Origin: Nemopilema nomurai
Lineage: Eukaryota > Cnidaria > Scyphozoa > Rhizostomeae > Rhizostomatidae
Direction of reading: 5' to 3'
Length of the DNA: 64,000 nt
Assembly (NCBI GenBank): GCA_003864495.1
Contig: ML133388.1
Span: 3,077,809-3,141,808 of the forward strand
Part shown: piece by piece, positions 1 to 13,734 of the stretch
How the letters are laid out: each line of letters begins with the position of its first letter
How positions within the stretch are numbered: position 1 is the stretch's first letter
Made by a program: the position numbers and the translations under genes
Notes under the pieces: generated by a model
What the model saw: only the letters and a program-made list of their open reading frames with translations
The model's database searches: none
What the model was told of the DNA's origin: nothing

Positions 1-1375
1 GCAAATTTGACGTCCATTAACACCAATTAAACAATCATATTATCTGTTTACCTTCCAAGCATAGCTGTTATAGTCAATAAATTTCAGCAAGGCTTTCAAA
101 TGATTGCATGGTTTTTACGCATTTTTCTTTACGCGTAATAGGTCTCAAAAAGGCAACCTTATACACATTTAAGAGTAAAGGAAAGAAAAGAAATCAGAAA
201 TTAGCTTATACTGAATGAGTTCTTAAATTGGGTGTGATTTTAAAACTTTTACCTGCAGCAGAAAAACACGTGATACCTTAGGAGCTTAGGAGCAGAAAAT
301 TTCTATGTATCTATCTTTCATTCCACTTGATAATATTTAAGTTTTACTGACGCTAAACTGATCAGGCCCTAGATCTCCATAAACTGAAGCAAACACAGGC
401 AATGATGCAATGCAACGCATTTGAACCACATCATTGGAAATAATTAGATGCTTCGTCGACTTTCCTCCAATAAAAGCACCCCATCAACGCTAAATGCTCA
501 TTCTCTGCTTTGAGATCAAAGAGGGTCTGAACAGGACATTGTCCAATTTCTTCCGCTGCTTCGAAACTGGCAGACATTCGAATTTGGGAGCCGTTTCTTG
601 CCCTGAATATATGAAGAAAAGTGCTTTTTCCAGTAACCTATTCATACATGAATAAGACTTTAATTTGGTCATATCCATCGCAAAGCTAAACATGACTTGG
701 ACCAGTTTTCAAGGATACTCTCTGCAACGGAATAACTTTGATTCTTTCCAGTGTTAAAACAGTAGTGTTAAAACATGGATTCATTTCAGCTGTCAATGGA
801 CTTACACTGTAAGCACGCTCCTTGATAACTCTGACCCTTTTCTCGCTCCTAATGTAGTATCTATCAATATGATATGACAAGATTTCATCGTGCAAAGCTA
901 AGAGTGGTCGTCTTTGCAATGATCATTCATTGATGCTCTCCTGTGCTACCTTAACAGGATGGCACGTGATTCGGTGTATTTGAACCGTCGCAAGGTAAAC
1001 TTACTTTGGCTTTAATCGAATCCCATCCAGAAATGAACGATACATTTTGCCCAGAGAAATATAAAATAACGCCTTGAGAGTATGAAAATGTGCCATGAGA
1101 AATATAGAATGCCCAGGTACAAATGCTCGGAGTCAATATTATCAAATAGCCTTTATAACCCATTGATCAAAATACCTTTAACGGTATCACAGATATAATA
1201 CATCGTACAGTAAAATATTGATATTGAATATATAATCGTTGTTTGATATTTTGCATAAATATCTTCACAAGATTAAGGAGGCATGGAAAAATATATTTAT
1301 TATGCGTTAAAGTATTTTAAGAGCTAAGATACACCTATTATAAAATTCTCCACAGAATGCTTATAATTCACTATT
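1..1375. other. 3' flank of UGDH, no further gene seen
   Basis: No coding exon with family similarity was recognised here. It is AT-rich sequence downstream of the minus-strand UGDH stop. On the minus strand an AATAAA hexamer lies at 1296-1301, about 75 nt after the stop, and is a plausible UGDH polyadenylation signal. The short open frames in this stretch look like chance. Confidence 0.5.
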
Positions 1376-4300
1376 TTAAGCAACGTAGTTATTTTTACTG
1401 TTGCCATTTTCAAGAACTTTTCCTATAGCCTCGACATGAAATCCGATTTCAGTCAAACGCTTGTGTTCCAGAATGAGGCGACCATCAAAAGCAAACGCAG
1501 GCTTCAGCATGCTGTTGTAAACACGTGTGTAGTCCAAGGTCTAGAGTGAAGTTAGGGTCAAAGCTTATCTGATTATTCAAAAATTCACATATTCACAAGA
1601 TTTGCGCAAAATAACCGAAAAAAATCAACAAAACTACATAGAAGAATGCAAAAATACTACTGCGTACAGTATGATTTCTATACCTTCATTCCGTATTCAA
1701 TTTCGCTTCGATGATACTCAGTAAACAGGTTTCTACTGAATTTTTTTCAAGTAAGGAAAGGTAAGAAAAGAGAGAATAAATGAGCAAAGAGAAATAAACG
1801 AAGCTAAATTCATGAAAAATAAGAGATAAATAAAAGAGAAAAAGCAGCAACACCCAAAACCAAAACGTATCAGTCTAACTCAATGGATAAACGAAAACAA
1901 GTGAGAAAATGAGGCTAATAAAAGAAGTGTGAAATAAAAATAAATAAAAATAAAAATCTTCCAAAAGCAAGACTCGTTTTTCTAGATAAAACTTCATTCT
2001 TTCTAGCAAAAACTATATTCTCTAAGAAAAAAAACTACCTTCCATCTACAAAAAGCTACATTAACACTTATAATTTCCAATAATTAATCAAACAGTTTTT
2101 TCTAGAAAAGACTACACTTCTTCTAGGAAATACTATACTTCTTCTACGCAAAACTGCATCTAAGTAAAACTTCATGCTTGCCAACCTATATTACAGATCT
2201 TTCATAAACATTAAGCTTTTTCAAAACTATATCGTTCCTGGGACCCACAAGACAGAGAATCACTTTCGAAGTATTCAACGAAAGAAAAAACCAACCTTGA
2301 ATTCATCCCATTCCGTGCAGATGACAATGGCATGACTCTTCTCTGCAGCTTTATACGGACAGCCAAAAACATTGACCAGTTTGTTAACTACAAGAGATTG
2401 AACAAAATAAATCAATGATCTTGTTAAACATAAAATGATATTTTTGATCTTGTCTAACATGACAGAATTAGTAGACTTATAAAACCATAGCTTGATCACT
2501 TGATCACTTGAAGGTTTACAAGCTTGGTAGGTCTATGGGGTAGCAGATTGCAGGCTATTTTTACCCTAAGAGAGGGGCATTTTTCAGGGGGATGAAGGAT
2601 ATATATTCAGGTTGTATCACTATTTGATTCAGAATTATGCAGTCAGGTGAATGCCTACAGTGCTTCAGGTAAAAATTTACTTAAATTTCAAGTTCCAAAG
2701 AAACCGCTATGTATGTATTCCGGGAAAAAAATTTAGAACAGGGAGGAAGACGAGGGGATTGAACAGGGTCAACAGAGCATATTGACTGTAAAATGATTAC
2801 TGTCACACGTAAGAAGATCTGCATATAAAGGAGGTTGGTAGGTTGTGGATATGGTGTAAAGACAAGGGTGGTACAATAAATCCCCGCATATAAAACCTAC
2901 TTTCTGAGGTTCAGACTGAAATAGGTTTTATTGAAATGATACTTAGATTAATTTCAGGGTGTGAGGGTTCTTATTCGAAGGGTTCCTCACTTAGAATTTT
3001 AAGATTCATCATAAAGCTAGAGAAGCATCAGTCCTATTCTGTTATTTTGGCAAATGTAATCAATGACATTATTACCAATTCTGAGCTCAGAATCTTAGCA
3101 AAATCATTTGCTTTTTCATAGGAGAATATGTTCAGAATTTGACAGCCAACACAGACACGGCATTTTTTATCAATGGCCCTCAAATGTTATCCAATCAAAT
3201 AGAGTTTCTTAAAAAGTATGTGTATCAAAATACATGCAATCTTCAAAGTCCATGATCTATAAAAACAGCCTTGCCAGATTGCCGACTCTAATGGTGTGGC
3301 GAAATTTGGAACAAACAAAAGATGTTTCAAAAACAGTGCATAAGTTCTCTTTCATATATATTTCAAAAACTATTTGAAAAAACAGTTATAGCAAACTACT
3401 TGTGGCATGGATATTAAAATTGCAATGATATTTTTTAAAAAAAAATTTAAAACACATGTTGTATCTATCAATTTTAGTCGCAAGTTTCTTCCCTTGGAAT
3501 AAGAACCTATTGTATTTCATCACACAGGTTCTTAATTACAAGGTGCATAATTTGGGGAAAACAGCCTCTAGGTTCTTATTTTTGTAAGTTCTTATATGCA
3601 GGGATTTATTGTAGATGGTAAATAATCGGCCGCTCCGTTACCCTTACTATAACAAAATTGATGACAACTATTTTGAACTGTTGCAGAGCTAATACCCCAT
3701 TATACATAATACCCCAAGCATCCTGATGCAGACCTATAAGACATAATACCCCAAGCATCCACTGTGTGTCACTAGTGTATTGGTAGGCCTACCTCGCTCT
3801 GGATCCAGACCAAGACTTGGATCTGTTAGCTCCCTGTGGCCAAATTAATAATATCGGGTTCAGACTACGTAATCCAAGTACAAAACAGGACTTAGCACGA
3901 AGGCCGGAAACAAAATATGTAGAAATTTCACGTAAGAGGAGTTTAAGGCTAAATATTGATATCGGACAACTGTGATACAATATTCTTACGAAAAATTTTA
4001 ATAAAAATCTACCAATCCTAGAAATTTATTAGCAGCTCCATTGCAAGCTTCAATGACTCATCAAGTATGAGTGAAGAATGAGACTTTTTTAATATAAATG
4101 AACAACTGTGTGTTAAACTCTGTAATAATCACTCCCATTCTAAAGCTCATTTTAATTAGCGCCTCTTAGCGCCTCCCTCAGTTAACACCCCGTTCAAATA
4201 AAAGCCTCGTCACCAAAAAGAGTTACAAGGAAGATATGTTCTCCCCACTGTAAGGGCAAGTCATCAAAGCGAAAGCGTTCAAAGCATTGTAGAAGGAAAA

Positions 4301-7300
4301 AAGTTTTAAAAATATTTATTTATTCGCATAATTTTCTCGTAAATATTATAACCAGCTTTCTTCGAATACTGTAGCCCCTCAAGAAGCCATACGCATGACA
4401 AATGTAAAGAACTGTAATATAAAAAGAAAATAAAAATCAAGGGTGCTCACATGAGAATTTGAGATTTCGAGACTTTTGGGTCATAAATTGCAACCTGGGC
4501 TCCTTCCTCTAGAAGATACTTGCAGATGAAGATGCTTGGCGATTCCCTGTTATAATAAAAATAGAACGATAGTAAATTTAATAAATATAAAGCACACAAC
4601 TATCATCTGACGCTGTTAATGATTATTATCATTATTATTAGTATTATAAAATAAAGCATCTTGGATTTTAGTTAGGCTTTTAGTGTTGCGTTGACGAATG
4701 TTAGGTCATATAAAGCGATCCAAAACAACTCAAAAGTTACAAACTACAGTGACCATATGGCGAAGAAATTCCCCAAAAAACACTATCCAACGTATTTCAA
4801 AATACGTCGCGCTAGATTATGATATGTACGAAAGAGGAAAAGGCAGAGTGCAAAAAACCCTCGTATGGAATCTTTATACTAAGTTCAATTGTCCATTTTC
4901 CTAAAATCGCCTTCCTTAAGATAAGTTTCTTTTAAGATCGCTCTAACTCCAATGACGTCACAAAGTTGTAGTTTCCAGGCCCCTATGCGCGGCTTAACAC
5001 TTACCTTGTATCCCCTGTGTCTTTCTTGAAGGCGAAGCCAAGTAGCCCGATCTTCTTGCCAGTGACAGTGTTGAAAAGGCAGTTGATGATTCTATTCGCA
5101 AACCGCCTCCTTTGGTATTCGTTCATGGCAATCACCTGATACCAGTATGAGGCCACTTCAGGGAGATTCAGAGCCTCGCATAGATAGACGAGGTTCAAAA
5201 CATCCTTTTGGAAACAACTACCACCAAACCCTATTATGTGACGACAAAGAATGCCGTTACCTATTTGTCATTTGCTATTTATCAAAATGAGAAGTAAATA
5301 CATCTGGTAATTAAAATCAACAGTAAAAACTATATTTCTCGTAGAAAAGTTATAAAAGTTATAAAACCACTGAAAACATGCGCATAAAATTCATTTTTTG
5401 CTTATCAATGAAATCAATATTATTTTTTTGCTGCCATCTGAATCAATCTGGATTTAAAAAATTCGCGTGTTCTATAAGATTGCGAATTATAAAAACATGG
5501 GTAAATCATGCAGACACTGACCTTGAAAACTACCAATTATGTTGTTCGTGTGCAGGTTCATAATTTCAACGACATACAATACTGACTATGAAATATTCCT
5601 TAGAAATATTATTTTTTTTTGGAGTTACATTTGTTTGTCTTTGAAAGATGGGAAACTCTCTAAAATCACGGAAAATACGACTTTACAATAGCTAGAAATA
5701 GAGGGGGCCAGTTTTAGCATATTTAAAGTACTTTTTATAAGCAAATAGCCAGTTGTGGATCGAGGAAAAAGTCCTAAGTATGCCAAATCTGGTTCCGCTA
5801 TATCTAGCTATTGTGAAGATCTGTATCACAAAGCACTTGTTAACAAAAAGTACTCCGGCGCACTAACCAACACTCGCTTGGAGAAACTTGCTTCCAATTC
5901 TTGTATCCATTCCAACAGCATGCGCGACCTCGGTTACATCTGCGCCGGTAGCCTCGCATACAGCACTCATTGCATTTATGCTGGAAATTCTTTGTGCAAG
6001 GAATGCATTTGCTGCCTGCCGGAGGAATATTGCTAGTTTAAAGGCATTGAGTAATGGTAAATAGCGGTTTTCCACGGGGTGTTGTCTGTTTTCATGTGAT
6101 AAATCGGCTTTCATATGATCAGACCTCAACTGTGAGGTTAAAACATCATGTGTGCAGTTTGCTTGACAGCCAATCAGATTAACGGAGCTATCATAATGAC
6201 TCAGCAATTTTTGCAATTTGGGTATACGCTTTCTATTTATCATGACTCAAGGCCTTTAAGAAATCACATCATTCTGGGTTATGGTTGATGGTCTTAAAAA
6301 AGCAAAAGGGAACATATACCACAGCAACAACAAAAGGAACTTTTCTCGAATGACACAATTTGACAGACAAAGGAATATCAAAATAGAAACTGGGTGAATT
6401 TTAAAAAGCTTAAACATCCATTTTCCATAACTCTTTCAATATCCATTAAATGTAGAATTTTAAAACGGCAAAGGAGGTGTTAATATTTTTCCAGCAAGGC
6501 CTTTTTTCCAGATGACATTAAACCAAATATTGAAGAATAAAAAGCCACTTATATGAGCATCTTCACTAACATTTACATCAAACCTTCGAAATCTAAATTT
6601 TCAATTCAAATATTAATGTCCCAGTGTTGATGATGCAAGAATACTCGATACTTTATTTTACGCCTAGGCACCTTCACCCTTCTATATAACCCGCTTTCCA
6701 CGAAATGATTCAGTGTAAAGCAAATGCTGAAAAGACTCGTGCAGTCAACCCGGAAGTAAAAAAAAGGCTTACGAGCTTAGACAGCTCAGAGGACCACGTG
6801 TTCATTTTGACAATCTTCTCCGCTGGCACCCAATGCTGGTAGACAGATGCTAGGGAATCGATGGCAGCAAGCCCCTCTGCCGTTTGCTCTCCTCCTAAAA
6901 ATCAACGCCATTTTTAACAAACAAATGCCGATACAATAACAGCAACTTGAACAGTATGTACTAGATGACAAAATATCAACCCACGGTTTGGATAGCGTTA
7001 CTTTCAACTTGGTACGCCCGCAAGATGAGGTGTGCCATTCCATTGTCATTCCTTTGCAACGAAATGTGTTTAAGATGTTGTGTAAGCAAACGTGTGCTCG
7101 TCATATTTAAGACATAACACGAATGCTCAGTAAAATTTAACACAATAAAAGCCCGCGCTAATCCCAAATGCCAGAACAATGTTATCTAAAGAAGACAAAA
7201 CCTGTGTCTTGGGGGCTCCGATTCTAAGCCAAACTGGTTTCAGGTGAATGCTATGTGCAGAGGAGGGGGTAACTGGGCCTGCCCCTCCAACCCTAATATA

Positions 7301-10074
7301 CAAGCCTGACGAAATGGAAACTATCTGAATCGGTTAACTCAGTGGTGAAGTTGTAAAATATTTTCAAATCAACAGCAAGCTTAAAAAGTAAAACAATTTC
7401 GTATTGGGGTTCAACGTTGTCTGGGTCTTTTTCGTGATTATACAACTATCGAAACTCTCAATCTTAAATGCTTCGTGCAAAACTTTAACCAATATTCACA
7501 TTCTCATGGGCGGTAGGTTGGGTAAACCAACATCCGCAGGATGAGCTTATGGGCAGGAAATTCTTAAAGCGTCTGTAACCAATGACAACGGTACTAACCA
7601 ATGAGAACTCTGTCCGGATACAACAGATCCTTGATGGCTGTTCCCTCTGCTAAAAACTCTGGGTTTGAAAGCACCTACAGACGCAAAAACAAATCATATA
7701 TTGAAAAAGTGTCATGAACTTGATGAAACAAACGTATGGGATAATCTCATTGGGAAGGTGTGTCTGTAATCAGGTCAACATAGATAGAAAGAATAAATTC
7801 AATAAGCAGCATTTCTAAGACCACATAATGTGTAGTGAAATCAAGTTACTGGCTTCATTATTCCACATACAAAAGAGCTCCCGACACAGAAAGAAAATTC
7901 ACAAACGACAGTGAGACTAAACCTTCAACTGGAAAGAAGAACAAAGCATGCAAATTTTGAAAAATGTTACCTGAATTGATAATCCATTCTTTTGATTGGC
8001 AGAGACAATGTGACTTATACTAGAACAAATTGAAGAAAATTTGGATATATGTGTTTGGAGAAGAAATAAAGATGAGGAATATAATATATACAAATACAAT
8101 AAAGTTGCAAAATATAAGGTCTGCATAAGTCCAAACTGGGTGTGAGTTTCAAAGCAATGGCATTTGAGTGGCTTTGAGACAGAGTTTTCTAGAAAATTGT
8201 TTGTTTCGAGAAGAGACCTTTTGGTGTATTGCAGGGATGGGTTGAACAACACCCTGTCCAAATTTACTACCCACAAGTTTTTTATCAGTGTCCAGTGAAT
8301 GAGCAAATAAAACATCTTGATGAATAATACCTCTCTGCTGCCTTCACAGGGACAGTACTCTTCTCGACTACAATTTTCTTTCCATTTGCAACCCTTGCAA
8401 TATTTCTTGAGGCAGCTTCAATATATTTCAAATCTGGAGCTCTACCCTACAAAACAATAAAATTGTTTTTATACAAGATTTTTTGCGCATATTTTCAACT
8501 TTACTGGAGAACCATTGTAGCATTTCTATGTTAAGCTGTGCAGAGTTGGCCCACCAAAAGGTACCCCCAAGTGTTTAACTTGCATTTCAAAATCCGGTTC
8601 TGCAAGAAAGAAGAATGTTTACATGGACTGGATTATAGCTTCTTTTTGTCTATTCTTTGGCTAACAATGCCAGTTTGAAAGCAAATCAACATTAGTTGAA
8701 ACTTTTTCATCATCCTCAGTGATCCTTCTAACATTCATACAAATTTTGATTACCATTTTAAAAGCATTCTCAAAAATTTGCCAAAGTTTCATAAATGCTT
8801 TACTCTTAATGACTCAAGAACAAGACTCTGTTTCAGTATTATGAGAGAAAAAGGTAAAAAAAGTTCTGAGTTCTTGAAAAGAAATAAGTTGGCTCTGTTT
8901 AGATTACCTTTCCTAATCCAAATGTCTTTGTTGGTGTATTCACCTGCAGATAAGAATATGAGCATTATAAAAGACAAGGTTAAAGAGAGGAGACCATAAA
9001 GGGTCTTCATTACCTAATTCTTACAGTGGAACCAGCCTCTTTTCCTACATATGTAAGAATTCATTACCATACCCATCCCATACCACTCTGTCAATAATAT
9101 TTAGCCATAACACCCCCTAAAACAGCTGGGGGGGTGTTTATAATGCCAATTGACATACACACTCATGCAGGTTAGAGTTTGGCAGCTTTGATGAGCTGAT
9201 GTGGAATAATGAAGGGCTTTAAAAGGTTCAGTGACATGGCAGGCAAGCAAAAAAGAATGGAAGTTGGTCAGACATTCAAGCAAACTTGAAATCACAACAG
9301 TTTTAAGAAAGAGGAAATTTGCTTACCGAAATAAATATTAAATCAGCTTCAATAATTGCTGCATCAATGTCTGTTGAGAAGAACAAATTACGCCCTCTGG
9401 TCTCTTTAACCAATGTAAACAGATCAGGCTATCGAAAAAGATAACAAAGTTATTTAAACACCTGTTATTTTCCCAAGGGTTAAATACAAAAGATTGAAAG
9501 CAGCTTCATTTGTTGATATGGGTTCAGTTTGTTCACACAGGGTCAAAAAACTTTGGCAAAAGATGACTTATTTTATCCTAAAAAATATCATGGTTTCACT
9601 TTTCTACGGTAGATTAGATTTTTTTCATTTTTAAAGATATTCTTGAATGAATCTTTATCAACAATGTCAACATAACCTTGACCTTCAAATTTTTATATTA
9701 TGCTGCAGAAATTGAAACTTTGTAATCTAGCTATCATAAATTTGCTACAGGTATATGAAAATGAATGGCGGTTATGACCTGTAATATCTTTAAATGAATA
9801 AATGCACCTTTCTAAGATAAATCTACTGTTTCATATTTCATCTATACACTTGATGAAGAAAACTCGAAAAGAGAATTCAAATGTAGTTAACAAGAATGAA
9901 CAAGCTTACTTCATAGATTGGAAGTTCATCTGAATTCCAGGCATCAATTCTTTTTTGACATAGGTCGACAACAGTTACTTTAATGTTGGGACACTTCTTA
10001 GCAATGACACAACAAGTTGGCCCACCAACATATCCAGCACCTATGCAGGCAATCCTCTTGATTTCAACCATCAT
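1376..10074 (-). CDS. UGDH: UDP-glucose 6-dehydrogenase, complete 13-exon gene
   Basis: This gene encodes the NAD-dependent enzyme that oxidises UDP-glucose to UDP-glucuronate in the cytosol, supplying glycosaminoglycan synthesis and glucuronidation. Exons in coding order: 10074-9910, 9428-9327, 8943-8908, 8446-8331, 8019-7971, 7674-7599, 6894-6773, 6015-5868, 5230-5005, 4546-4451, 3833-3793, 2387-2296, 1540-1376. All junctions keep phase and use GT-AG. The total is 1434 nt, or 477 aa (human about 494). Seen: the Rossmann GAGYVGG at residues 12-18, [24 protein letters not shown], and the catalytic cysteine in FGGSCFQKD at about residue 277 (human Cys276), then [12 protein letters not shown] and VICTEWDEF. 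The C-terminal tail is shorter than in vertebrates. The first of two adjacent ATGs (MMVEIK) is taken as the start. Several exons are very small (36, 41 and 49 nt). I see no break. Confidence 0.96.
1740..2170. repeat. purine-rich low-complexity tract with degenerate TTCTAG repeats
   Basis: This lies in the last UGDH intron. The first half is AAAG/AAATA-rich. The second half repeats a degenerate unit built around TTCTAG followed by an A-run and ACTAYACTTC, seen near 1978, 2001, 2100 and 2125. No coding content is visible. Confidence 0.5.
2874..3611. mobile_element. 738-bp inverted-repeat transposon with TA target site (mariner/Tc1-like MITE)
   Basis: The left end (from 2874) reads CAATAAATCCCCGCATATAA. 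The right end (to 3611) is its reverse complement with one mismatch (C versus T). TA dinucleotides flank both ends (2872-2873 and 3612-3613), the target duplication expected for Tc1/mariner-class elements. No transposase is recognisable inside; the 61-codon frame at 2936-3121 has no visible similarity. It is therefore probably non-autonomous. Internal GGTTCTTA motifs recur in both orientations, suggesting longer sub-terminal repeats. It sits in the UGDH intron between exons 12 and 11. Confidence 0.8.
5680..5851. mobile_element. palindromic MITE copy (family 'AAGCACTTGTT')
   Basis: The left arm (5680-5735, beginning CTTTACAATAGCTAGAAATA) is the approximate reverse complement of 5770-5825. The right edge continues into TATCACAAAGCACTTGTT. 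Near-identical blocks recur at about 24125-24290, 38710-38765 and 41335-41545, which defines a dispersed family in this window. It lies just beyond the splice donor of UGDH exon 8. No coding capacity was seen. Confidence 0.65.
9106..9143. repeat. short perfect-type hairpin, ATAACACCCCC / GGGGGTGTTTAT
   Basis: An A/C-rich arm is followed 10-12 nt later by its G-rich complement, ending in GTGTTTAT. It is intronic in UGDH, just below exon 2. It could be a remnant of a small inverted-repeat element or a chance hairpin. Confidence 0.4.
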
Positions 10075-11194
10075 GGAAACCTTCCCTGTTGTACTCTGGA
10101 AAGTTTCTCTTTCCAACAACAGAATTCCTCTTTAGCGGACTATGTTACCACTGCAACTGAACAAAGACCAATCATGACCTGTCATTGTGGGATTTCTATA
10201 ACCTGTTCAATTGTAAACACCACACGCATCTGGAAGCCATCTTTAAAGCGCCTCGCCTCGCAATGTTGTTGATGATTCTCGTGTTGTTGTAGTTATCAAC
10301 GTGTCAAGTGATGTATCCAGCCATCATCTCGTAACTCAGTGCAAAGAGAAAATCTGCGAACGGTTTTCCTATGATTGCCCAAGGTAAAACACAACAATTA
10401 TTTATCTTATTTGCAGCTAGTATCGCTTGGTTTTTGAAGCCAAGTGAATGATTAGGAGATGAGGCAGCGAAATTGATGTGGTTCATCTGTGGGGGGCCTC
10501 ACGCAGAGGGTATATATGTACTTTCCTCCTGAAAGGTCCAGCATGAAGTTCGGTGAGATTAGGTTGGAAGAAACTGAATGAATAAGTTTCTACTAAAAAT
10601 TGGTGTCAGTCCGGACGCAGCTGGACCGTTTTTCTTGCAACGATGGTATTTTGGAATGGTTGTAATGGGAGTCAAGACTACATGGACAAATTGCTCATTT
10701 GAATACAAGACTGCCAGCAAAAGGAATTTGCGTTTTGGAATTAATTTCTCTCAACTTCAAAATAGAGTCCAGCAGTCTCAAATTGCAAAGCTCAATTGCA
10801 CAACTGCAAGCTTTACATTTAAGGTAACATAACGAAACGATGAAAAATAAGGTGATTTGACACACCCACTTCTCCCTAAAAACCGCACACAGCTAGAAGT
10901 GCCACACAAGCAGTAAGTGATATATAATATAGAAAGCAAATCCCAAAGATAGCAAATATCTTCTAAAGTATAGGAAGCATATCACCAAGTTTTGCAAACA
11001 TACCTCTAAACATTAAGTGTGACAAGGCTATTGTCTCCCATAACCATGTTACTTTGTTATCAAAGTGTATTAGCTTAGTTATTTCACAATTTGACTGTGT
11101 TGAATCAAAGATGGTGTTTTGTGGAATCGTGAATCAATGAAACTATTTTTTCCATCATCAATTTCCCCAGGTTTAATATGAAAAGATATCCCAG
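10075..11194. promoter_or_regulatory. divergent intergenic region between UGDH and SFT2D, probable shared promoter
   Basis: UGDH starts leftward at 10074 and the SFT2D3-like coding sequence starts rightward at 11195. A good splice acceptor (ATTTCCCCAG, ending at 11170) precedes the SFT2D start by 24 nt. This implies an upstream non-coding exon somewhere in the interval. No TATA box or known factor site can be assigned with confidence. An 84-codon frame at 10578-10832 is noted but not accepted as coding. Confidence 0.45.
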
Positions 11195-13734
11195 ATGACT
11201 GTTCCTATGTCTGGTAAGCTAGCAACATTGGATGACATAATAAGAGGGAAGACAAAGATATTTAATTTTTCTGACAAAAGTGCCAAGGGGACTCCAGCAA
11301 CCAGCATTGACACAGAATCAACCAATGATTCAGATCAGGAAATGAAAACATTCTGGTTCTCAAATGATTCAGAAAATGGGGCAGAAAATGGTTCATGGAT
11401 GCCAGGCCTAGTATGTATTTTTTATTTTGTCTTTAAACAATAGCTGTATCCAATTACCAAATCAAGTGAGGCACATTATTCATAATGGCAAAATTATTTT
11501 CTTGATGCATTATTAGAAAGCATGTTCAGTTTTAATGATTCCGTTCATCACATATCAGGTGTCATCAAATCCCACCTAGCCTAGGATTTTTCGTCGCCAA
11601 TTCACAATATCTTGAAAGTTATATCAACATTCAGAAGAAGTACTAAAGTTTATCAAATATGATGAACACAACACACTATAGACCATATTTATATACCATT
11701 TGAATGTATCTAATTCATTAAGGTTGGTCATATCGCAACCTTCTTTTGCTGTTCTAGTTTTCAAAATACATGAAAGTAGTTTTCCATTGCTAGATCTGAT
11801 TGAATCGAAGCAGTTATTTTTCTACTTTCCTCAAATATTGATATTTCGTGGAATATTGTATTTTATGATGCCAAAAATATTTTGTTTTCTGGCAGCAACT
11901 GGTGACATATTGCCATTGAAAATGTTTTTGCTTTTTTTACCAGTCCAAAAAACAAAGAATTATTGGATTTTTCACATTTCTTCTGATGGGGATGTTTTGT
12001 TTTGGTATGGTAAGTAGAGAAACTAAATTTGTTTTTTTCCTATTTCAGATCCACCATAAAGCTTTTCTTATTTAATGGAATTGTTACTTTTATCTCCAAT
12101 GTGTGTCTTTCCCCTGCAAAAATTGTCAAATTTGATATATTTTGGGAGGTATTCCACATTGCATATGAGCTTAAATTGGAGACAAAAAAGTTTATTTTTT
12201 TATTTAATTGTTATTCATAGAAATAATTAATTTGTGGCTTTGACTTTATAACAAATATATTAAATAAATTATTTGATTCATTTCCCATGTTACTTCTCAT
12301 AACAGTGCAGTCAATCTTACTTGAAAAGTAATCCATTCATTTTAGGCTGGTCTGCTTATGCCATTTATGGTTCTGAAGGCAAGGAAGTTTGTATTGATGT
12401 ATACTATGGGGAGCTTTTTCACAATAGGAAGGTAAGACAATCAATCTAAAAACAATTCCATTACCAAATGAAAGGCAAAATTACTCTATTTTTTTAAGGA
12501 AGCTCAGATTCAAAACCACATTTAGAAAAAGTTTGTATAACTAATGGATTTTGTTAAGATATACAGGGACCACTTCACATACATACTGGTAATTTTCTAA
12601 GAAACTCTATCAAACTCAATTTATGTGCATACACAAAAGATTTGTTTCAGCTATAGCCTTTCTGTTGTTAAAATACTTTTGCTATTTCACCTCGCTTTTT
12701 AAATATTGTCCCCCTTTGTTTATTTTCTATTTCATTATCTAAAGTTTTTTCAATTTTGCATAATTTAAAAGCTCACTATTTTCCATATATTCACAGCTTT
12801 TCAGTACTATGGGGCCCAGTGGCACATATGAAGCACCTATGTTCATACAACAGACTACCATTCACCCTGGCATACTTTGGCACAATGTTTGCGACTCTCT
12901 ACTCTGCCCTTCTTGTAAGTATTTTTTAATCTCCTGCTTCTGGAGGCGTTAAGCATAGACTCAACTTCTGTATAAAGCATTTTTTGTAATAATTGGCAGT
13001 TTGCTGCTAAATACAAAACTAGAGAGAACCTTTCACGGGGCTTGGTGATGAAAAACAAAAATTAACTAGTGTACAAAGCATTAGTATACAGGACCCAGCT
13101 CTGATTGTAGCAAGATTTCCATCAACATTTAGAAGATGACTGTTGATTGGTATCTATTGTTTTTTGTATTTGTATAGTATATGCTTTTTAAAAATTGCTA
13201 GACTGACAATTAAGTGAACCAATAGTGTAAAGTTCAAGTATGATAAGAATAAGCGGGTGATGTACACAATCAAATCTCTATATAGTTAATTGTACAGGCA
13301 GCCCTTTCTCTTGACACTAAATGAAATATTCTCATTTTAGCTGAAAAAGACAATGCTGACATTGATATTTGCAACTTTTCAGATAGTTGCATTGGCCTGG
13401 TAAATACCCTTAAATTGAAATTGAAAAGTTGAAGTTTTGCTTCTAATACTGTGTTTAACAATGTAAAGATTTATGCAAATGCCCCCCTCTCCGGGATTGT
13501 TATTTTTTTTCTCAATAGAAAAATTTTCATTGCATTTAAACAACATTTTTCTAAATTAAAACTATCGTCTGGCTGAAATTAATATTTAGGAACACCCAAT
13601 GCTATATTTTTTTGTTTTCCCATCTTAGGTATGTCTTCAGCTATGTCCCAGGAGGTACTACTGGTATGAAATTCTTCTCCAAACTATGTGCACAAATGTG
13701 TGCAAAGACTATATCAAAGACACTTCCTGTATAG
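11195..13734 (+). CDS. SFT2D3: SFT2 domain-containing protein 3-like, Golgi/endosome transport protein
   Basis: SFT2 family proteins are small tetraspan membrane proteins linked to endosome-to-Golgi vesicle fusion in yeast. Exons: 11195-11410, 11944-12009, 12346-12431, 12797-12914, 13341-13399, 13629-13734. All are in phase with GT-AG introns, giving 651 nt and 216 aa (human SFT2D3 is about 215 aa). Seen: a hydrophilic N-terminus of about 70 residues, then SKKQRIIGFF, a hydrophobic segment, ARKFVLMYTMGS, LWGPVAHMKHL, RLPFTLAYFGTMFATLYSALL, a third segment ending IVALAWYVFSYVPGG, and GTTGMKFF near the C-terminus. The YTMG, GP and PGGTTG landmarks fit SFT2D3 better than SFT2D1/2. The start was chosen as the first ATG after the acceptor at 11170; an upstream ATG is followed at once by stops. 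Confidence 0.85.

Noticed and set aside
7917..8315. 132-codon minus-strand frame
   Set aside because: It overlaps UGDH exon 5 (8019-7971) in a different reading phase and is mostly intron. It is a shadow frame.
10578..10832. 84-codon ATG-started frame between UGDH and SFT2D3
   Set aside because: No family similarity. Its donor-like end would join the next acceptor (11171) in a frame that stops at once. More likely non-coding or 5' UTR sequence.
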